In this document: piece after piece, positions 36,801 to 45,283 of the stretch
Position numbering within the stretch: the first letter of the stretch is position 1
How the letters are laid out: each line of letters opens with the position of its first letter
Assembly (NCBI GenBank): GCA_027922465.2
Contig: BQMF02000478.1
Coordinates: 62,001-126,000, forward strand
From: Turritopsis dohrnii
Lineage: Eukaryota > Cnidaria > Hydrozoa > Anthoathecata > Oceaniidae
Length of the DNA stretch: 64,000 nt
Direction: 5' to 3'
Translations under genes and position numbers: made by a program
Notes under the pieces: model-generated
Databases searched by the model: none
What the model was told of the DNA's origin: nothing
Seen by the model: the letters and a program-made list of their open reading frames with translations, nothing else

Positions 36801-39800
36801 AAATTTCTTCATTAGCTTTGTCCTTCTTTGATCTTATCTCATTCTTAATCCGACTAATTTGCTTATTCTCAATAGAATATGTCATTTCTTGTTTCTTGAC
36901 TGCTTCAACCAAATTCTCTGTTATCTTCCTCGAATTCTCATATTCTACTCCTGCTGTCTTTGTGAAATCCGTAATTGCCAATCCACCCATCCTTACAGGC
37001 AAAGTTAGCAATTCTCGCTCTAATTCCGAACATACATGTCCTCCAGTTATCGCAGGTATGAACTTATCTCTTATTGTAACTTCATATGGTGTTAGTTGCT
37101 CGTTAATCTTCGGAACTGTCCTCAAAAAGTAAGTTAACTTGTTCTTGAAACCTGACACAAAGCAAGCATAAGCAGCCTGTGGTTCAATTTCAGCTATTTG
37201 TGATAACGTTTCAAGTTGATTTTTCCAATTGCTTACCATCTGATCTATGTATTTCACTTTGAAGTTTTCGGATCCGATAACAGCACCAAGATGTCGCTCT
37301 CCTTCAGTTGTTATGTTGATATCAGTATTGCCAAAGATGATTTGAGCTTTGCTGATGAATTTCTCTTTTACAATTAAGTGCGATTTACTTGCTTTTGGGT
37401 TGTAACCATACTTCCTTCCTTCGTTTGTTAATTCATCCCACGTTATTTTCAGATCTTCAATTTTTCCTGACAATGTAATATCATCTGCAAAAGCTACCTC
37501 TCTAACTGATTCACTGCAAGTACTAACGAATCTCAATAACTGTCTCAATAACGGTGTGAGACCAAGCGCATAAGAAGCCATAGAAGTAGGGTCCCCTTGT
37601 GTTATGCCTTCCTTGGATTTGATTTCTTTTCCTCCAATTATATATAACGAACTCGGGATGCAGTAACAGTTGTGAACAAATGTATGGAGAATTGGACACA
37701 ATATTGAAATATTCTTTATCATAGCATCTCGATTCATAGAATTAAATGCATTTTCAGCATCCACCAGAATAACAGCCTCAGTTTCATCTTCTTTAAAGAT
37801 ATCATGCATGGCGTGTATGGCTGCTTCAGCACCTGAGTCTTGTCCTGCACATAACTGAATTGAGCCGGTAGCGTTTGTAACATGTTGTTTAGCAATGGAC
37901 ATAACAACTTTTCCTGCTATTCTTCGTAAAACCTCGCCGACACCTATAGGTCTAACACCTGGGTTTTTGTTAAGTGGTATTAATCTGCAAGATAGAAACG
38001 CATCTATAGATGTAGAACCATTTTCTATCGGCATCTCTTCAGTACATAACTTTCTTATAACAGCAGCAAAAGTATTTCTTAAATCAGATGTTGACGTACC
38101 ATATTGTGAAGAAGTGAGTATTCTCCTTCATCCTTCCGCATCTAAACCTGATGGTCCAGCTCCTCCCTTTGTAATTGACGTCATCCTCAATACAAGGTCT
38201 TCGTCAATTTCGTTGAATGCTGTGTAGTGTATTCTTTCGGCGTCGCCTTTTAAAATTATTTCTGAAATTGCAGGATTTGAGTCAGGATGTTTTTGCTCTA
38301 ATTGAAATAATGTATCATCATCCAGTGGAATAATACCATTCTCCATATTATTGCACAGTACTGCCAAAGCGCCTTTTACATCTCCATTCTTCATTTTGTC
38401 ACAAAATTTCTTTGATGTTTTAGCGATACCAGAAGAATTATTACCTGACGGTAAATTCTGCTGAATTGTTTTTGCTTCCAGGAAAAGTTTATCGAGATTT
38501 CCGTCTTCCCACAATATCATTCTGCGTTCAAGTGCTTTAAGATGATCTTTAGATTTAGATCTTTTGCTTGGTTTTTGTAACAATAACGCAGGCATCACAT
38601 GAATGGCTTTCATTGCAATCTGTTTTAATGGGGTGTCGTCTAGCCAGAGTTGCATCAGACGTGTTGTTTCTTCAATGTACTTTTTGCCAGCAGCACCTGT
38701 CGGGAGTAGGAATAAATTCTTTCGCCAATAAACAATCTGATCGTACACTTTATTTAATGAGTCTGTGAACACTTTTCCGTCAACATCTTTCCATCTGAAC
38801 ATATCATTCATGTTGTATTTCATCGGTTTTTGGATCTCAGTTGCTTGTTTCGCTAACTTTATTTTTGAGCTTTGATTATCGTGTGGATCTTGCTGACAAA
38901 ATTTTAGATGTTGCATCAAGCCTCTATAAGTCTTGAAAGTGCGTTTGCAACGATAACATTCATTGCTTAAAACGACTGTATTTCCCTCAGCGTTAGAATC
39001 CATATTGGTAAACAAATATCTGTAGAATAGTGAAATTCAACTTTTTGATTCAGCAAGTTTCTTCGTTTAATGACGATTTGCGATTCAAAACATTTTCACT
39101 TTCATTATCTTTGTTTATAAATACATCCGCCATCTTTAACGGTCAAACTGTTAAACGTCGGCATAGGATCTAGAGGCTAGTCGCAAATTGTGGAGAAGCG
39201 TATTAAACTAATTTGTGAACTCAGTTTATATTGCCAATGGGATTATTTGAACGTTTTTTTTATGGTTAAATTGCTAACACTCTCCTACACAATTTGCGGC
39301 TAACCTCCTCCAGTTGATGAAGAATTTACAGAGTGTAAACAAAGCGAGAGTTATGTTTAGTATGTGTTTCCACTGGATAGTTTTCCGACTTCTTCATTAT
39401 GCTACCAACTTGTCAATTACACGTTCACTTGATGTTTTTGTAGATGAAAAGACGGATATCGTTCATATGAGATTCTATGAACAGTTCTTGCATTTGTCAA
39501 AAGACACGGTAAAGTATTGTTTTGTATCGTAATTTGTTTACACCATTAGCTCAGTTCTTTGAAGTTGATGAACTTTTGAAATTCTACTCGAATATACCTG
39601 TCCCGAACTTGTTGTTTAAATGCTGTGGTTTGACCTAGTTAGTACATCTAATTTCTTTAAATATATATGACAGTTATTATGTTATACAGTCACACATCAT
39701 TGAAACAAAAAATGCAAAATAACGAACGATACATTCAGGATGTGTATGCACCAACCCCGAAAAATTCAATTTATAAAGAACAGTAGCATTTCTGAAACGA

Positions 39801-41801
39801 ATACTTAATGAAAATAAAACGTTTTTCGCCAGTAGCTAATCATAAAACTTGTTTTATGACGAATTTGAAAATACTTTATTCTAGATTCATTTTCAACAGT
39901 TCAAGAAAATTGTAGCAGATATCATGAAAACCATGTGCATTCCAACACTATGCAATTTTACGCAGTATGGTTCCTTCAAACAAAGGTATTCAAACCAAAC
40001 AAATTTTTGGTATTTGTGTTATTCAATTGTCAGTATTTTGAACTGGAATTGGTGTATATTACGAATTTCGTTGGATGATCAATTTTAAAGATTAATAATA
40101 AAAATTGTGAAATAGCGGTCACATCCAATCACAATCAGTAAAACATACGCCATTTCAAGTTAAAATGGCGGTAAAATGGGTTTCCGTGGTTCCTTAGACT
40201 AGGTCAAAACTGTTCATTTTTTAAGTTGTATGTTCCAGTCTATATGTTATAGTTGTAAGTCAAGGCATGGGAAACGATGACGTAATCTATTTGTGCTTAT
40301 TTTTACCAATTCTCTGCACAGAACAATTAATATGTTAGTCATGATTAGCTACATTGTGTTAGCGCCCCACTAACACCTAAAATCGGTCAATATCGAGTAA
40401 CATCATTATGCAAGCTTGGTCACACTGTATAATTAAGTTCTTTGTGGAAATTTCGCTAAACTTGGTAACTTATTATTATATAGGCTGAAATCAAATCCGT
40501 GGACATCCATACAGGGTAACGCGGTGTACATCGAAAATTATAAAAAGGTTTCCAGTACTGAGAAGCTGCAATCTTGGTACGTTGAAATGTCTGTTGTTCA
40601 GAGGTTTGGTAACGACACTGCTTCGTTTATTGTGTACAAGGCTGATGGACTTCGAAAATTACTGAGAAGAAACTTTCGCTTACTTAAGAGACTGCCTTTT
40701 ATTATCAAACTGTTGAATAACAAACCAAGTGAAACATCAACCTGCAACAGCAAACCAAACGATGCAACAAACTGTAATAAAACGAATAGAACTAGAAATA
40801 CACGAGTAATACGAATCTCCATCATCAGTGTTGGAATATTAACAGCTTTCATTCTGTCAGCCTTGTTTGTTTATTATAAACTACGGTAGGTACCCTATTT
40901 ATTGAAAAAGCACTGGGAAGGGGTGCATTTCTATAGAAACATACACGCTATTTCAATAAAAATGCTCTTCATCGCAGTGATGTTTTTTCCCCGTTGACAT
41001 TCAGTATTTCTTCCGAATTTTTATATACAATACATTCACACGTATTACAAATAAAAATTCGGAAATTAAAAACATGTAAAGTTAACCTTTCGTTCTATCA
41101 GTTTCGTGGATTTATTTATTTATTTATTCGTTTATTTGTTATAAGCTGCGGGAGGTACCCTGCGCGATTCAATTTGGCGATGCGAAAATAATGTTTTGAA
41201 ATAATGTAGCACTATCATAGCTACAGCACATTTCTTAAAATTGCCACACTAGGTGGTTACACTAGGTTGCAGTACTATGCCCTACACTTTTCACTTAAAT
41301 ACTTAAGCTTACACAAAGATTTTCAAGACTGGAAACACATATTTTTTCAATTAATTCTTAGCAACAAATTAAGCAACATTACTACTAAAAAATGGTCATT
41401 TTTTAAGCAACATTACTACTAAGGTCTGACCTTGGTTGCTTATAAAAATAACGTGTAGTACCTGCAAATTCGTTTACATATAAAAATTCTGGGGAAAAAT
41501 GTACAGAGTAAAACTATTTAACGAGCTTGTTCTTGCTTACAACTGTTTTAGAAGAAAAAGATCGCCACGACACTCAAGTATTATTCACGATGACGTTATC
41601 GGCCAAACAGTCAACAATGCTTTTGATCATTCTCAAAGGACAACGACTGTATCATTCATAGTAAATCCTGATCTTCTACAACAGCCGCCATCTTATGTGG
41701 GCCCGCCATCGCCACCGCTATCTTATGTGGGCTCGTCATCAGCACCACCGCCATATTCTGAACTCGATGGAATTCAAGATGCTACACCAGAGAACCGTTA
41801 G
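27781..41801 (+). CDS. Multi-exon single-pass receptor: Ig, EGF-like, TM, PPxY tail (model)
   Basis: A plus-strand gene model assembled from splice sites and reading phase. The exons are: signal peptide (27781-27832), Ig-like (29543-29788), Cys-rich/EGF-like (34979-35305), a possible linker (39314-39359), 39885-39985, the membrane anchor (40484-40885) and the cytoplasmic tail (41507-41801). The joints between exons 1, 2 and 3 are phase 1, as usual for shuffled extracellular modules. The joints 39985/40484 and 40885/41507 are both phase 2. The joint between 35305 and 39885 is unresolved: phase 1 must become phase 0, so an exon is missing or the linker uses another donor. The predicted product is a type I membrane protein with a short tail carrying PPSY and PPPY motifs that could recruit WW-domain proteins such as NEDD4-type ligases. 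No orthologue is recognised. The introns are filled with MITEs and an antisense LINE. Confidence 0.55.
29543..29788 (+). CDS. Receptor exon 2: Ig-like domain
   Basis: 246 bp, phase 1 at both ends, acceptor tgttttag and donor t/gtaaga. The 82 codons have the Ig pattern: Cys in VLSCLTD (strand B), Trp in VQWKIN (strand C), and GYVEASCSVTG with the partner Cys (strand F). Two N-x-S/T sites (NSS, NST) fit an extracellular domain. The symmetrical phase fits exon shuffling. Confidence 0.72.
29927..30030 (+). mobile_element. CCCAGYGGGC MITE family, copy 3
   Basis: Left end CCCAGTGGGCAAAATCGTCA; core cgtggaagagcattttc and cctccgcagtgattttcaac. The right end is incomplete. Intronic. Confidence 0.65.
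30220..30344 (-). mobile_element. CCCAGYGGGC MITE family, copy 4
   Basis: Reverse orientation: gccagtggac...gaaggagtacactttt...cttcgtcgcagtgtc...gacgattttacccattg. Confidence 0.65.
30400..30520 (+). mobile_element. CCCAGYGGGC MITE family, copy 5
   Basis: Starts CCCAGTGGGAAAAATCGTCA, ends aacaaattcgcccatagtgg. 121 bp, intronic. Lies 55 bp from copy 4 in the opposite orientation. Confidence 0.7.
30521..32130. other. Intronic sequence, no gene seen
   Basis: AT-rich. Contains a short 18-bp repeat run at 31643-31696 (acaaatgtagtaactcca, two exact copies and one changed). No convincing exon was found. Confidence 0.45.
32131..32755 (+). pseudogene. Myb/SANT-like DNA-binding protein fragment
   Basis: A first frame at 32131-32322 (Lys-rich, SENEKRKTRKIVKDFFAQAK) ends at the plausible donor gattgag/gtaggg. 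After the acceptor tatttcag (32406) comes AQQVLQRSLQESASLEPGN. A frameshift lies near 32530, then ENLVDHLKSG and VERWTWTDEMVDSLLHIIK. The last stretch is a Myb/SANT-like helix, of the kind found in accessory proteins of Harbinger-type transposons and in transposon-derived regulators. With the frameshift and no stop-free continuation it is called a decayed element protein inside the receptor intron. A domesticated host gene is less likely. Confidence 0.5.
32777..32834. repeat. Perfect 19-bp hairpin
   Basis: Arms aaggcgtgagtaagggaaa (32777-32795) and its exact reverse complement (32816-32834), with a 20-base loop. Short CTTAATG-type repeats lie on both sides. It is probably a very small foldback element; transcribed, it would make a stable hairpin. 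Confidence 0.75.
32835..34286. other. Intronic sequence with a small tandem repeat
   Basis: Three copies of the 16-bp unit gacacctgtcggattt occupy 33744-33791. The minus-strand open frame across them (33694-33894) has no other features. Nothing else is recognised. Confidence 0.5.
34287..34405 (+). mobile_element. CCCAGYGGGC MITE family, copy 6 (best preserved)
   Basis: 119 bp. Ends CCCAGTGGACAAAATCGTCA and aacaaatgtgccgctggg, with the core gcgacgaagagtatttttat and gtgtatatttcc...actccttcg. A fragment of the 0.8-kb repeat (7016/25390 family) follows at 34410-34450. Confidence 0.8.
34651..34715 (+). repeat. 27-bp tandem repeat
   Basis: Two full copies and part of a third of ctcactacggtctgaagatt..., with looser CACTACGG-type relatives from 34605. 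Confidence 0.75.
34979..35305 (+). CDS. Receptor exon 3: Cys-rich region and EGF-like domain
   Basis: 327 bp, acceptor ctcttatag, donor atca/gtaag, phase 1 at both ends. The frame carries 14 cysteines. The last part, CNINQTC then QCVCNAGDYFHGDSC, follows EGF spacing (C-x4-C ... C-x-C-x8-C). The first part (CVRHAWCETQC, PCRSFYNKT) is a Cys-rich module I cannot name. Asn-linked sites NKT, NQT and NFT fit an extracellular position. Confidence 0.72.
35843..39020 (-). mobile_element. Non-LTR retrotransposon (LINE) with restriction-like nuclease
   Basis: The minus-strand element has one long coding frame (39015 to 36049), about 200 bp of 3' untranslated sequence, and an A-run at 35842-35851 (T-run on the plus strand) that looks like its 3' tail. 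The 5' border is not defined; an inverted repeat pair (39176-39198 and 39282-39306) lies just beyond the coding start. It is antisense within the intron between receptor exons 34979-35305 and 39885-39985. Confidence 0.75.
36049..39015 (-). pseudogene. LINE polyprotein: zinc finger, RT, CCHC, REL-type endonuclease; one nonsense codon
   Basis: 989 codons in a single frame, interrupted once by TGA at 38128-38130. The first part has a C-x2-C-x12-H-x3-C zinc finger at residues 20-40. After the stop the frame stays open from 38127, with its first ATG at 38034. Counting from that ATG, the RT motifs are RPIGVGEVLRR at 29-39, VDAENAF at 91-97 (catalytic Asp), QGDPTSM at 146-152 and FADD at 182-185. 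Near residue 480 are CTCGKKFDIQHCMSCKKGG and RHND. Around 545-570 are LDISARHFW and FFDVRV, fitting a PD-(D/E)XK restriction-like nuclease. This order (N-terminal finger, RT, CCHC, REL nuclease) is that of R2/NeSL/Hero-type elements, which often choose specific targets. One stop in about 1000 codons means a young copy; which codon stood there before is unknown. Confidence 0.82.
39314..39359 (+). CDS. Possible receptor linker exon
   Basis: A strong branch/acceptor context (ctaacctcctccag) and a strong donor (gtatgt) bound 46 bases. Read from phase 1 it gives DEEFTECKQSESYV and ends in phase 2. That does not join the next exon as modelled (39885 needs phase 0; joining 40484 would make a stop). 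So it may be a decoy, an alternative exon, or use a weaker donor. Confidence 0.3.
39885..39985 (+). CDS. Probable receptor exon before the membrane anchor
   Basis: Acceptor ctttattctag, donor caaag/gtattc. Read in phase 0 it gives FQQFKKIVADIMKTMC and TLCNFTQYGSFKQ, ending in phase 2, which fits the exon at 40484. An alternative phase (1 to 0) is also open and would fit an acceptor at 40514. Confidence 0.5.
40484..40885 (+). CDS. Receptor membrane-anchor exon
   Basis: Open from the acceptor ttatatag to the donor ctacg/gtaggt. An extracellular part (NAVYIENYKKVSSTEKLQSW, WYVEMSVVQRFGNDTASF, then a basic stretch RKLLRRNFRLLKRL) leads to a Cys/Asn-rich linker. The hydrophobic segment IISVGILTAFILSALFVYY then ends with KLR. 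This is a type I transmembrane helix at about 40815-40880. Phase 2 at the donor joins the next exon in frame. The acceptor could instead be 40514. Confidence 0.65.
40900..40994 (-). mobile_element. CCCAGYGGGC MITE family, copy 7
   Basis: Reverse orientation: gcactgggaaggggtgcatt, tttcaataaaaatgctcttc and atcgcagtgatg. The ends are degraded. Lies 15 bp after the exon donor. Confidence 0.6.
41507..41801 (+). CDS. Receptor cytoplasmic tail exon with PPxY motifs
   Basis: Acceptor aatgtacag, entered in phase 2, stop at 41799-41801. A basic juxtamembrane part (FRRKRSPRHSS) is followed by a Pro-rich tail with PPSY and PPPY, both PPxY-type ligands of WW domains, then ELDGIQDATPENR. A polyadenylation signal lies 58 bases after the stop. 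The ATG at 41499 is outside the spliced frame of the model and is not used here. Confidence 0.65.
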
Positions 41802-41858
41802 TCAGTAGCCATTGAAAATACCTACCTACGTCACTTCGTTGTGGACATAAACTTTATA

Positions 41859-41864
41859 AATAAA
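41859..41864 (+). promoter_or_regulatory. Polyadenylation signal AATAAA for the receptor-like gene
   Basis: AATAAA 58 bases after the stop at 41801, followed by a T-rich stretch (attgttttccttttcatttct) that fits a downstream element. Confidence 0.6.
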
Positions 41865-42399
41865 TTAATCTATTGTTTTCCTTTTCATTTCTATAAACAG
41901 TGTTTTTATCCTTTAATTTATAGATGGAAGAACCATATTTTATTGTATGGAAGTCGAAAAAAATAAAATACAATTTACTTTAATTAAATTGTCATAAATA
42001 AACCCAGCAGTCTATAGAGACTTCCACGTAAAAGAGATACTAACAATATGTCTCACCAATTTTATGACCAATTTTTGGTGAAGTTTCAATGACAATAGAT
42101 GTATGAGAATACAATAAGAACCTTTATAAGTAAGTGACATGTAAACTATATTTCTTGTACAATCCAGATAAAATAGTACACAAACTCATCGAAAACGTTT
42201 CTTTAACTGGAACTTTCAATGGACCAAACAACTTTGTTATGAATCTCTCTTAAGGTACAAGGATTTAAAGGCCACAAATTCTGTAAACTAAAAGGAAAGT
42301 CGCAGTTTTTCGTCCTTGATACATTGCCATTATCAGGATTTTCAGATGCGGAAGAAGGAAGTGACATCTTCATGAATTGACTGAGAAGTACGATAACAC
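41865..42399. other. Convergent intergenic region
   Basis: Lies between the 3' ends of the plus-strand receptor-like gene and the minus-strand GPCR gene, so it holds both 3' regions. Mostly AT-rich, no further gene. Confidence 0.55.
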
Positions 42400-43353
42400 C
42401 TATATGATATTCGATTTCTTAATGTCTTTTGTTGATCTCTGGTCATCGCTGACATTTCTTTCGGGGCGTAGTTTCGTAAATATGGTGCTAATTGATTGGC
42501 GAATATGCTTAAGTCTGATGGCGCAAATAACAGGGTTCGCGCAGCTGTTTCCGGATATGAGCAAAAATATGACATCCCTCAATACGTGTCTCGCTGTACA
42601 GTCGCAAGATACGCAAAAATGCAGAATATATGTGATCAAAATCGCAGGGACGTACGTGCATACATACACAAGAAGGATGACCAAAAATGTCCGAGTTACT
42701 TTCTTTTCGAGTTGAACTCGCTTTAGATTATACTCGTCTTCGAGTGAATGCGTACCAATTAGATGCTTTTTCATTTCTCTTGTTTGATGACGTAAAAATC
42801 GATAAACGCAAATATAGATAGTTACTATGACGACAAGGCCAACTATAATAGCTGAGTTGGCGTAAAACATCAAGTAATTCAAAAATCCCCATTTCAGATA
42901 GATAAACGGTACGGATAGCGATAACACCCAAATTACTATAGATGTGACAATACATCGAAACCAAGTGAAATGTTGACGATGCTTGATTGCCCAACTGATA
43001 GCAACGTAGCGATCCACTGAGAGCGCAAGGAGACTGAGCAAACTAGCTGATGCTGATATGAAGTAAGACAGGTGTAATAACTGCACAAGAAACGAATCTA
43101 GTGAACCCTTCGTTTCTTCATAATGAACATACAGTGAAATGGGCATGGTTATTGCTCCGACAATGAGGTCGCTTATTGCTAGATTCACCAAGAAATAATT
43201 AAATGGTGTATGCAGCTTCTTCAACGGATCAATAACAACAACCATAACGATGAAGGCGTTCCCTACGATAGTCACTAAGCCTACTATGCCAGATGCTGAG
43301 GCGGTAACTATTGACAGTGTTATCGGCGCCCAAACGTCGGGATAACAAGCCAT
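42400..43353 (-). CDS. Rhodopsin-family (class A) GPCR, adenosine/melanocortin-like
   Basis: An intact single-exon gene of 317 residues. Seven hydrophobic helices carry class A landmarks: GN at 31-32 (TM1), NLAISDL at 57-63 (TM2 Asp62), DRY at 114-116 (TM3), Trp142 and Pro149 (TM4), and NPVIC at 273-277 in place of NPxxY (TM7). TM6 has VCTYVP in place of the usual CWxP. There is no Cys at the top of TM3 or in the second extracellular loop, so the standard disulfide is missing. The third loop instead has CVSCDC at 247-252. That pattern is known in melanocortin/EDG/adenosine-type receptors, which are much expanded in anthozoans. A ligand cannot be assigned. The product would sit in the plasma membrane and couple to a G protein. 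Confidence 0.9.
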   Translation of the reverse strand: MACYPDVWAPITLSIVTASASGIVGLVTIVGNAFIVMVVVIDPLKKLHTPFNYFLVNLAISDLIVGAITMPISLYVHYEETKGSLDSFLVQLLHLSYFISASASLLSLLALSVDRYVAISWAIKHRQHFTWFRCIVTSIVIWVLSLSVPFIYLKWGFLNYLMFYANSAIIVGLVVIVTIYICVYRFLRHQTREMKKHLIGTHSLEDEYNLKRVQLEKKVTRTFLVILLVYVCTYVPAILITYILHFCVSCDCTARHVLRDVIFLLISGNSCANPVICAIRLKHIRQSISTIFTKLRPERNVSDDQRSTKDIKKSNII

Positions 43354-44161
43354 TGATATCTCTCTATCCTAAAATTAGATAACTTTGTTATTTCAGATCG
43401 TAATGAATTAGTGTGATTTGGAAAAATCATGTTTCGTTTACACGAAACTATTTTTCTATAGACTTGTAGGGAATTATTTACAACTTAGAGTTGTTCGTGA
43501 GTTTTTCCCTACGAAGTCATTAGAAACTTCACATCGACACGAAACATACATGCAAATGCTACAAGAGTTTCTTTTGATACAAGAAAGGGCTTTAAATCTC
43601 TGAAGTAACTTTTTAGTTGAACAGTTTTAAAAACAATTCTCATAAGTAATTGATTTTTTTCATGTAACAGGCTCGTCGATTTTAACCTAATGTATTGTTG
43701 AACTCATGATAATTCATAAAAGGTGCAATGATATACCAAAAAGCACTTCTATACAATATGGCGGAATAAGTGAATCAAAAACACACTTTAATCCTTTAAT
43801 CTCTTTGTCTGAATGTGATTGGTCATTTCCAGCCTAAATGTGATTGGTCATCTCCAATAGATACCGTAAACTTAAGCCTTCGTATTGAACGCTAACAGAA
43901 AGGTGGGTTTCTTGATTTATTTTTCTCGATAATATTTTAATTCCTTCATCTAGAATACTAGCTAGATAGGAGCAGTTATGTATGTGTGAAGGAGACACAC
44001 ATTCTTGGTAGGACGCTGTCTATCTGCTCATTTAAGGCTATCAAGCCATTTTCGGTTGAAAGTCTTGTAAAAGCGTCCGAACAAAACAACAACACGTGGC
44101 CAAATTTACACCGGACGTTTCAGTGCTTTGAAATAACTACACAAACTATGCGTAATTAAAA
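43354..44161. other. GPCR upstream region; no other gene seen
   Basis: Would contain the promoter and any 5' untranslated exon of the GPCR. Includes a short duplicated phrase (gaatgtgattggtcat and aatgtgattggtcatc, 43810-43855), a CCAAT-type inverted motif. No TATA box could be fixed. Confidence 0.4.
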
Positions 44162-44281
44162 CCCAATAGTTAAAATCATCAAGAAGTCACTGCAATGAAG
44201 GGTGTTTCTATTGAAACAGTTAGTATATTGCCATAGAAATACACTTCTTCGCGGTGATTTCAAACAAATTTGCCCAATGGG
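44162..44281 (+). mobile_element. CCCAGYGGGC MITE family, copy 8
   Basis: 120 bp, ends CCCAATAGTTAAAATCATCA and caaatttgcccaatggg, with the core caatgaagggtgtttctat and acttcttcgcggtgatt. Confidence 0.7.
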
Positions 44282-44339
44282 AATACCAGTTGATATTTAC
44301 CAATCAGTCTACCCGATGTTGTTCTTATATGTCTGGTTC

Positions 44340-44560
44340 AGACCTGACGATTACGACAAGTACGACGATTAAAATTTAGTGTAATCGTCGTAGTCGTCTA
44401 ATGTAAACATTTTTCGTCGTAGTCGTTGTAAACGGCTGGAGTTTACGACGACAAAATATCAAGTGCTTAGAAATACTTGAGAGTGTTCACACGTGGAGAT
44501 TGGCGATTACGACGATTCATTTTTACTTTATCGTCGTAATCGGCAATGTTTTCCCAGTAT
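44340..44560. repeat. TCGTCGTAATCG-rich repeat
   Basis: Clustered direct and inverted copies of cgattacgacga / tcgtcgtaatcg (for example acgattacgac at 44348, tcgtcgtagtcg at 44388, gattacgacgat at 44505, tcgtcgtaatcg at 44533). It resembles the internal part of a MITE. Ends not determined. Confidence 0.5.
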
Positions 44561-45014
44561 CTAAACTCACCTTAATAAATTCTGTCTATCTTTTTAATAT
44601 TACCATTACCGAAGATTTGTTATCTTCTTAGAGTATATAGGGTTAGTCCGTTCGTTTAGTTTTTAAAACGTTCTTGCAAGAATGTTCGACAAAAGCATTA
44701 AGTTTGTGTCCAACGTTTTGTATGTAAATCTTTAATTAAGAACAAAATATTTATACGAAATTGATTGACAGAACAAACTAAAGTGTCAATATTTTTCTTT
44801 TGAATTACGTAAGAGAATTAACAAAACAGTTCATGATCGTATACTTTGAACTTTCGATTTTCTTTCTGTCTTTATTTGAGTGAAACACAAAAGGTTTTTT
44901 CACACGATCATAATAATAATGTCAAAATGATAATTTTTGGAATCACAGAAGTTTTTTTTATCTACATCATTGTGGAACTGGAAATAGTTAGAATCGAATC
45001 AAAACACCTTACTT

Positions 45015-45119
45015 CCCAGCCGGCACAATTGTTAAAAAATTTCTGCGAAGGAGTGATACACACAATTTCAATAAAAATGCTCCTTGTCGCGGTGACTTTT
45101 GACGATTTTGCCCACTGGG
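45015..45119 (-). mobile_element. CCCAGYGGGC MITE family, copy 9
   Basis: Reverse orientation, ends CCCAGCCGGCACAATTGTTA and gacgattttgcccactggg, with TT on both sides (possible 2-bp duplication). Confidence 0.75.
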
Positions 45120-45283
45120 TTGTATTAAAACTGTTGTACTCATTTAATGATAAAGGATAACGGAAATATTCGCTCAGATTCAAATTCAAATTTGAGCGCT
45201 CAGAGCAGTCAGTATTCTGAAAATTCCCGTCTGATTTGTGCTGTTTAGGCCCGTACTGAAGGGCAGACAAGCCAGAACGGTAA

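Noticed and set aside
36341..37132. 263-codon plus-strand open frame
   Set aside because: Antisense shadow of the LINE polyprotein; Ser/Phe-rich text without a domain, and the minus frame has all the RT motifs.
42377..42726. Plus-strand frames under the GPCR
   Set aside because: Shadows of the well-supported seven-helix frame on the minus strand.
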